Of a DNA stretch of 8,216 nt, positions 4,195-8,216 are shown one piece after another. The stretch's first letter is position 1. The number at the start of each line of letters is the position of its first letter. This stretch comes from Pseudomonadota bacterium. Lineage in GTDB: Bacteria; Pseudomonadota; Alphaproteobacteria; Caulobacterales; Caulobacteraceae. The stretch is from contig JAEYQX010000253.1 in the NCBI GenBank assembly GCA_023409795.1, forward strand, positions 1 through 8,216. The letters are read 5' to 3'. The notes beneath the pieces were generated by a model. That model did no database searches. It saw nothing but the letters and a program-made list of their open reading frames with translations, and was not told the DNA's origin. Position numbers and translations under genes: made by a program.

Positions 4195-6186
4195 TCAGCG
4201 ACGGCGCGGGCTGAGGATTTCGCTCAGGCGGTCGCGGGTACCCTCGATGCGTTCCAGGCGCGGGTGGCGCATGCCGCCGGTATAGTCGAACTGGACCGTT
4301 CGGAACTCGTCCCCGCGCTTGAGCAGCAGCTTGATCGGGGCCGAGCCATCCCTGTTGGCGGTGACCGCCTCGCGCAGCTTGTCGGCGCTGGCGGCGGTGT
4401 CGTTGACGGCGACAAGCTCCCAGCCCGGGCCGATGTTGCTCTCGAAGGCCAGGCCGCCCCAGCGAATGCCGGTCAGCCTGTTCGACGAGGACAGGGTAAA
4501 GCCCAGGGAATACTGGAAGTCCCGGGCCCAGCCGCTCTGGATCTTCTTCTCGGCCGCGGTCAGCTCGTCCGTATAGGTCAGCCGCCAGCCAGCCCGCTCC
4601 AGGCCGTCCAGCGGGGCCCGCGCATCCGGTCCGGCGGCATCCAGGCGCGTCCGCAGGAAGCTGGCCCAGTCGTGCGGATGGACGGCATTCAGGGCTGCCA
4701 CAACATCCTCGAAGACATAGCCGCGCGGGATATAGGAGCCCTCATCCCCGCCGAAGAAGGCCTTGGCAAAGTCATCCAGCGACTTGCGCTCGTTCGTCGC
4801 CTCGCGGATCAGGGTGTCGGCATCCAGCCAGACCAGCAGGGCCTCGCGGTAATAGTCGCCGGTCCCGCGCATCCACGACGAATAGGGATTGCTGGTGCGA
4901 TAGCCGAGCAGGTTGTGGTTGTTGGTGTCCTGCAGCGGACGCCACTGGCGGCCCGGCTGGTTGGCATAGAAGGCCGCCACCTCGGCAAAGCTGGTGATGA
5001 TGTCTTCCTTGGGGGCCAGGCCCGAGCGGGCGGTCAGGACATCGCCCCAGTATTCCGTCTGGCCCTCATAGACCCACAGAAGGGTGTTCTGCGTCGGCAC
5101 ATTGTGGTTGGCCGTCAGCTCGTCCGCCGGGCGGTTGCGCTTGCCGTTCCAGGTGTGGACGTATTCGTGCGGCAGCAGGCCGACGCTGCCCAGGCTCTTG
5201 CCCCAGTCGGTGAAGAAGTCGGTCGGGACGGTGTTTTCCGACGAGCGGTGATGCTCCAGCCCGATGCCGCCCATCTTCGAGGTCGCGGCGACCAGGAACT
5301 CATAGCGGTCATAGGGGCGGGCCCCGAACAGGCGGTCACCCTGGGTGATCAGGTTCTCGAACCAGGCCAGCTGTTCCGGCGTGGGCTTCAGGTGCTTTTC
5401 GGCATCGGCCACGATGTTCAGGTGGACCCTGTCGCCCTTGGGGTCGATCTCATGGCGCTGGAAGTGGGCCCCGCCGAACAGGGGGCTGTCGATCAGGGTA
5501 TAGAGGTCCACCGGACTGAACGTCGCCAGACCGTCCTCGAAACGCTCGGTATCCAGGGCCACGCCATAGTTCCAGCCTTCCGGCAGCCGGATCGACGGCA
5601 GGAAGGTGATGCCGGTCGAATGATAGCCCGCCGGATAGAGCAGGGCCTTCTCCCATTGCAGGTTGACCATCTCGGGCGTCATGACCACCCGCCAGATCGA
5701 GTTGTCGGGCTGGGTCAGCCACTGGAACTCGACCACGATCTCGCTGACCCCCTGGGGCACCTCGACGTGGAAGGCATAGGCATCGACCGTGTCGCGCAGC
5801 CATTCGATCCGCTGGCCATTGCCGGTCACCGTGACGCCGGACAGCAACTGGATCGGACCGGTCGCCGCGTGGTTGCCCGGCAGGAACTTGGGATAGAGCA
5901 GGACCAGCGGGCCCGCCTTGACCGGAATGGTCTGGCGGACATTGACGATCTTGCGCTCCACATCGGTGGCATCGACCTCATAGCGGATGACGCCGGGATA
6001 GGTGGCCTGGGTCGGGGCCGGGATCGGCGGCAGAGCGCGGGGCAGGGCCAGGGGCGTGTTCTGCGGCGTCGGGGCCACCGGGGCCTGCGGCCCGGTCCAG
6101 GGCGAGGCCGTGCCATGGGCCAGGGCGGCCCCACAGGCGCTGCTCAGGAGAAGGGCCAGGACGGCGGTGGAGAGGGGTCGTTTCAT
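4195..6186 (-). CDS. M61 family metallopeptidase with PDZ domain, copy A
   Basis: The 663-aa protein starts with a signal peptide (MKRPLSTAVLALLLSSACGA) with likely cleavage after ALA at residue 23, so it should be exported. A Pro/Ala-rich linker (about 28-62) leads to the N-terminal beta domain (about 65-250). The thermolysin-like catalytic domain carries HEYVH at 340-344 (zinc ligands H340 and H344, catalytic E341). The third-ligand motif WVYEGQTEYWG places E374 30 residues after H344. GGIGLEHHRSSEN (306-318) is a further conserved block before the active site. A PDZ-like domain (about 555-635) ends the protein. M61 enzymes such as the Sphingomonas glycyl aminopeptidase remove N-terminal residues, with a preference for Gly/Ala. 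All catalytic residues are present. It is probably periplasmic, though C18 gives a weak lipobox. There is no clear Shine-Dalgarno, and the gene starts 27 bases after copy B, so coupled translation is plausible. Confidence 0.92.
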   Translation of the reverse strand: MKRPLSTAVLALLLSSACGAALAHGTASPWTGPQAPVAPTPQNTPLALPRALPPIPAPTQATYPGVIRYEVDATDVERKIVNVRQTIPVKAGPLVLLYPKFLPGNHAATGPIQLLSGVTVTGNGQRIEWLRDTVDAYAFHVEVPQGVSEIVVEFQWLTQPDNSIWRVVMTPEMVNLQWEKALLYPAGYHSTGITFLPSIRLPEGWNYGVALDTERFEDGLATFSPVDLYTLIDSPLFGGAHFQRHEIDPKGDRVHLNIVADAEKHLKPTPEQLAWFENLITQGDRLFGARPYDRYEFLVAATSKMGGIGLEHHRSSENTVPTDFFTDWGKSLGSVGLLPHEYVHTWNGKRNRPADELTANHNVPTQNTLLWVYEGQTEYWGDVLTARSGLAPKEDIITSFAEVAAFYANQPGRQWRPLQDTNNHNLLGYRTSNPYSSWMRGTGDYYREALLVWLDADTLIREATNERKSLDDFAKAFFGGDEGSYIPRGYVFEDVVAALNAVHPHDWASFLRTRLDAAGPDARAPLDGLERAGWRLTYTDELTAAEKKIQSGWARDFQYSLGFTLSSSNRLTGIRWGGLAFESNIGPGWELVAVNDTAASADKLREAVTANRDGSAPIKLLLKRGDEFRTVQFDYTGGMRHPRLERIEGTRDRLSEILSPRRR

Positions 6187-6213
6187 AGCTTGCTCGGTTC
6201 TGCCTGGCGTTTC

Positions 6214-8172
6214 TTATCGACGGCTCTGGCTGCGCTGGCGCGGTGACAGGATGTCGCCCAGCCGATCGGGCGTGCCCTCAATCCGCTCCAGGTGCGGATG
6301 GCGCAGGCCACCGCGGTAATCGAAGGTCACGGTCTTGAACTGGTCGTCGCGCTTGACGATTAGGGTGATGGCGGGGCCGCCGTCCCGGGCTGCGGTGATG
6401 GCGTCCTTCAGGGCGTCATTGCTGGCGGCGCGGTCGTTGACGGCGACCACTTCCCAGCCGGCGGTCAGGCCCTGCTGGAAGGCGGGGCTGTTCCACACGA
6501 CCGAGGTGATGCGGTTGGACGCATTGGTCTGGAAGCCCAGCGAATAGAGGAAGTCGTTGCGCTTCAGCTCCTTGTTCAGCAGCGACTGGTAGGGATTCAG
6601 CGTGTCCTTGAACACCAGGCGGTAGCCGCCCTGTTCGAGCCCGTTCAGCGGGGCAGGGGCATCGGGACCCACGGCATCCACGCGCTGGCGCAGGAAGGTC
6701 GCCCAGTCGTGTTCGACCACGCTGTCCAGCGCCGCGACCACATCATCGAAGCTATAGGGCTTCGCTTCCCAATTGCCGTCCTCGATACCGAAGAAGGCCT
6801 TGGCGAAGTCGTCCAGCGATTTGCGGCCATTGGTCTTTTCGCGGATCAGGGTGTCGGCATCCAGCCAGACCAGGGAGCCTTCGCGGTAATAGTCTTCCGA
6901 GCGCTGGACGCTGGGCCACGGCTGGGGGCGGCGCTGCTGGATGATGGGGTCGTTGGTGGTGTCCTGAAGGGCGCGCCACTGGCGGCCCTGGGCGTTCTGG
7001 AAGCTGGCAGCGGTCGCGGCCAGCACGCCCAGCGCCTCGTCCCTGGACATCAGCCCTGCGCGGGCCGTCAGGATCAGGCCCCAGTACTGGGTCTGGCCCT
7101 CATAGACCCACAGCAGGGAGTTCTGCAGCGGCTCGTTGAAATTGGCGACCATCTGGTCGGCAGGGCGACGCCATTTGCCGTTCCAGCTGTGGACGTATTC
7201 GTGGCCCAGCAGGTCGCGGTCGGCGATGGTGGCGCTGGCGTCGGTAAAGTATTTGGTGTCGACGCTGTTTTCGCTGGACCGCTGGTGCTCCAGCCCGATG
7301 CCGCCCAGCTTGTCGGTGACGGCCAGCAGGAAGTCGTAGCGGTCGAAATGGCGGGCCCCGAACAGCAGGTCTGCCTCGCGCACCAGGTTGCGGTGCAGGG
7401 CCAGATGCGCGTCCTTGATGACGATCATTTCCGGCGTGTCGCCGACCACGTTCAGATGGACGGGCGAGCGGCCATTCGGGTCAAGGTCGTAGCGGGCGAA
7501 ATGCTGGCCGGCGAAGACGGGGCTGTCGGCCAGATGCTCCAGGTTGATCGGTTCCAGCACCTGGTAGCCTTCGGCCTGGCCGGTGACCTTCAGCGCGCCC
7601 GAATAGGACCAGCCTTCCGGCAGCTTCAGGTGGGGGTGATAGGTGATCTGGCGGCTGTAGTGGCCGGCGGGATAGAGGACCGCCTTTTCCCACTGGTGGT
7701 TCAGCATCTCGGGCGTGATCACGACCCGCCCCTGCGAGCCTTCCAGCGGGGTCAGCCACTGGAAGCTGACGTCGACCTGGCTGACGCCCTCCGGCACGGT
7801 GATCTGGTAGGACCAGGGGTGCAGGGTGTTGCGCACCCACTCGAGCCGCTGGCCATTGGCCGAGAACTGCAGGTTGGCGATCTGCGAGATCGGGCCGACC
7901 GGGCCGTGGTTGCCGGGGATCCACTGGGGATAGAAGAAGGTCATCGGACCGGCTGCCTCGACCGGCACGGTCTGGCGCACCCTTACGATGCGCTGGTCGG
8001 TGTCGCTGGCATCGACCCACAGGCCGATCGGGCCGGGATAGGCCAGGTCACGCGCTGCCGGAATGGGGGCCAGGGTGACAGGCAGGGCCGGGTCGCCCGC
8101 CTGGGCCAGGACCGGCGTGGCGGCAGCCGCCACAAGCGCCGCAAGACTGACGGCGGCAAGACGTGATTTCAT
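6214..8172 (-). CDS. M61 family metallopeptidase with PDZ domain, copy B
   Basis: The 652-aa protein has the same architecture as its downstream neighbour. A signal peptide (MKSRLAAVSLAALVAAAATP) has likely cleavage near residue 23-25. A beta-rich N-terminal domain (about 45-240) is followed by the catalytic domain with GGIGLEHQRSSEN (290-302), HEYVH (324-328) and WVYEGQTQYWG (E358 as third zinc ligand). The C-terminal PDZ-like domain covers about 543-620. The two copies share 27 of the 36 residues ending at the ILSPR(R/Q)R motif, and both have the 30-residue H-to-E spacing. Copy B adds a short SQSRR tail. The ATG at 8172 is chosen because AGGAGG (8186-8181) sits eight bases upstream. A TTG at 8202 would add ten residues before the signal peptide and is rejected. 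This is the first gene of the pair visible here; the promoter lies beyond the right edge or in the last 40 bases. Confidence 0.92.
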   Translation of the reverse strand: MKSRLAAVSLAALVAAAATPVLAQAGDPALPVTLAPIPAARDLAYPGPIGLWVDASDTDQRIVRVRQTVPVEAAGPMTFFYPQWIPGNHGPVGPISQIANLQFSANGQRLEWVRNTLHPWSYQITVPEGVSQVDVSFQWLTPLEGSQGRVVITPEMLNHQWEKAVLYPAGHYSRQITYHPHLKLPEGWSYSGALKVTGQAEGYQVLEPINLEHLADSPVFAGQHFARYDLDPNGRSPVHLNVVGDTPEMIVIKDAHLALHRNLVREADLLFGARHFDRYDFLLAVTDKLGGIGLEHQRSSENSVDTKYFTDASATIADRDLLGHEYVHSWNGKWRRPADQMVANFNEPLQNSLLWVYEGQTQYWGLILTARAGLMSRDEALGVLAATAASFQNAQGRQWRALQDTTNDPIIQQRRPQPWPSVQRSEDYYREGSLVWLDADTLIREKTNGRKSLDDFAKAFFGIEDGNWEAKPYSFDDVVAALDSVVEHDWATFLRQRVDAVGPDAPAPLNGLEQGGYRLVFKDTLNPYQSLLNKELKRNDFLYSLGFQTNASNRITSVVWNSPAFQQGLTAGWEVVAVNDRAASNDALKDAITAARDGGPAITLIVKRDDQFKTVTFDYRGGLRHPHLERIEGTPDRLGDILSPRQRSQSRR

Positions 8173-8180
8173 CGAAGGGC

Positions 8181-8186
8181 CCTCCT
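8181..8186 (-). promoter_or_regulatory. Strong Shine-Dalgarno fixing the copy B start
   Basis: CCTCCT on the plus strand reads AGGAGG on the minus strand, a full Shine-Dalgarno core eight bases before the ATG at 8172. It decides against the upstream TTG at 8202. Confidence 0.8.
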
Positions 8187-8216
8187 GCCGGGCCCTCCCC
8201 AATGCGTGACCCGAAG

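Noticed and set aside
4183..6246. A 687-codon open frame on the plus strand, antisense to peptidase copy A
   Set aside because: It mirrors the peptidase frame, is rich in Gly/Arg/Gln/Asp low-complexity sequence with no recognisable domain, and arises because GC-rich codon bias removes antisense stops. The minus-strand protein has a signal peptide and full M61 motifs.
6709..8166. A 485-codon plus-strand open frame antisense to peptidase copy B
   Set aside because: Same explanation: a shadow of the M61 gene with no domain or ribosome-binding support.
8173..8202. Ten-residue upstream start of peptidase copy B at TTG 8202
   Set aside because: It would put GRARQEGPS before the signal peptide and would place the AGGAGG Shine-Dalgarno inside the coding sequence.
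1..8216. Mobile elements, CRISPR arrays, toxin-antitoxin or defence genes
   Set aside because: No transposase, integrase, regular repeats or recognised defence domains were seen on either strand.

Overview
The window is GC-rich, tightly packed bacterial chromosome. Its ribosomal proteins, codon use and gene content (a TPR/aspartyl beta-hydroxylase protein, a Nudix protein of the PKGWP type, a secreted DUF2059 protein, tandem M61-PDZ peptidases) point to an alphaproteobacterium. Caulobacterales, for example Brevundimonas or a relative, is my best guess. That placement is inferred from style and family resemblance, because no search could be run.

Layout, left to right. Positions 1-90 are the last 29 codons of rplA (L1), closed by a strong intrinsic terminator (116-152). 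A convergent minus-strand gene follows (177-1343): a TPR plus aspartyl/asparaginyl beta-hydroxylase protein. About 390 bases of divergent intergenic DNA lead to two plus-strand genes: a Nudix hydrolase (1730-2170) and a small secreted DUF2059-type protein (2232-2798). A roughly 295-base structured leader (2799-3093) precedes rplJ (L10, 3094-3609) and rplL (L7/L12, 3665-4048). Two back-to-back terminators serve rplL on the plus strand and the converging peptidase operon on the minus strand. From 8172 down to 4195, on the minus strand, lie two paralogous periplasmic M61 metallopeptidases with C-terminal PDZ-like domains, 27 bases apart and probably one operon whose promoter lies beyond the right edge.

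How the parts work together. rplJ and rplL encode the L10/(L12)n ribosomal stalk, made as a pair and probably autoregulated by L10 through the leader RNA. In many bacteria rplA runs directly into rplJ, and rplL into rpoB. Here both junctions are broken, the first by about 3 kb carrying three other genes and the second by terminators and the peptidase pair. The peptidases probably act in periplasmic peptide breakdown and appear unrelated to translation.

No mobile element, CRISPR array, phage gene, tRNA or rRNA was seen. I did not find a clearly new multi-gene system. The points most worth a second look are the rearranged ribosomal cluster, the L10 leader with its possible tiny leader peptide, the hydroxylase beside ribosomal protein genes, and the duplicated peptidase pair.
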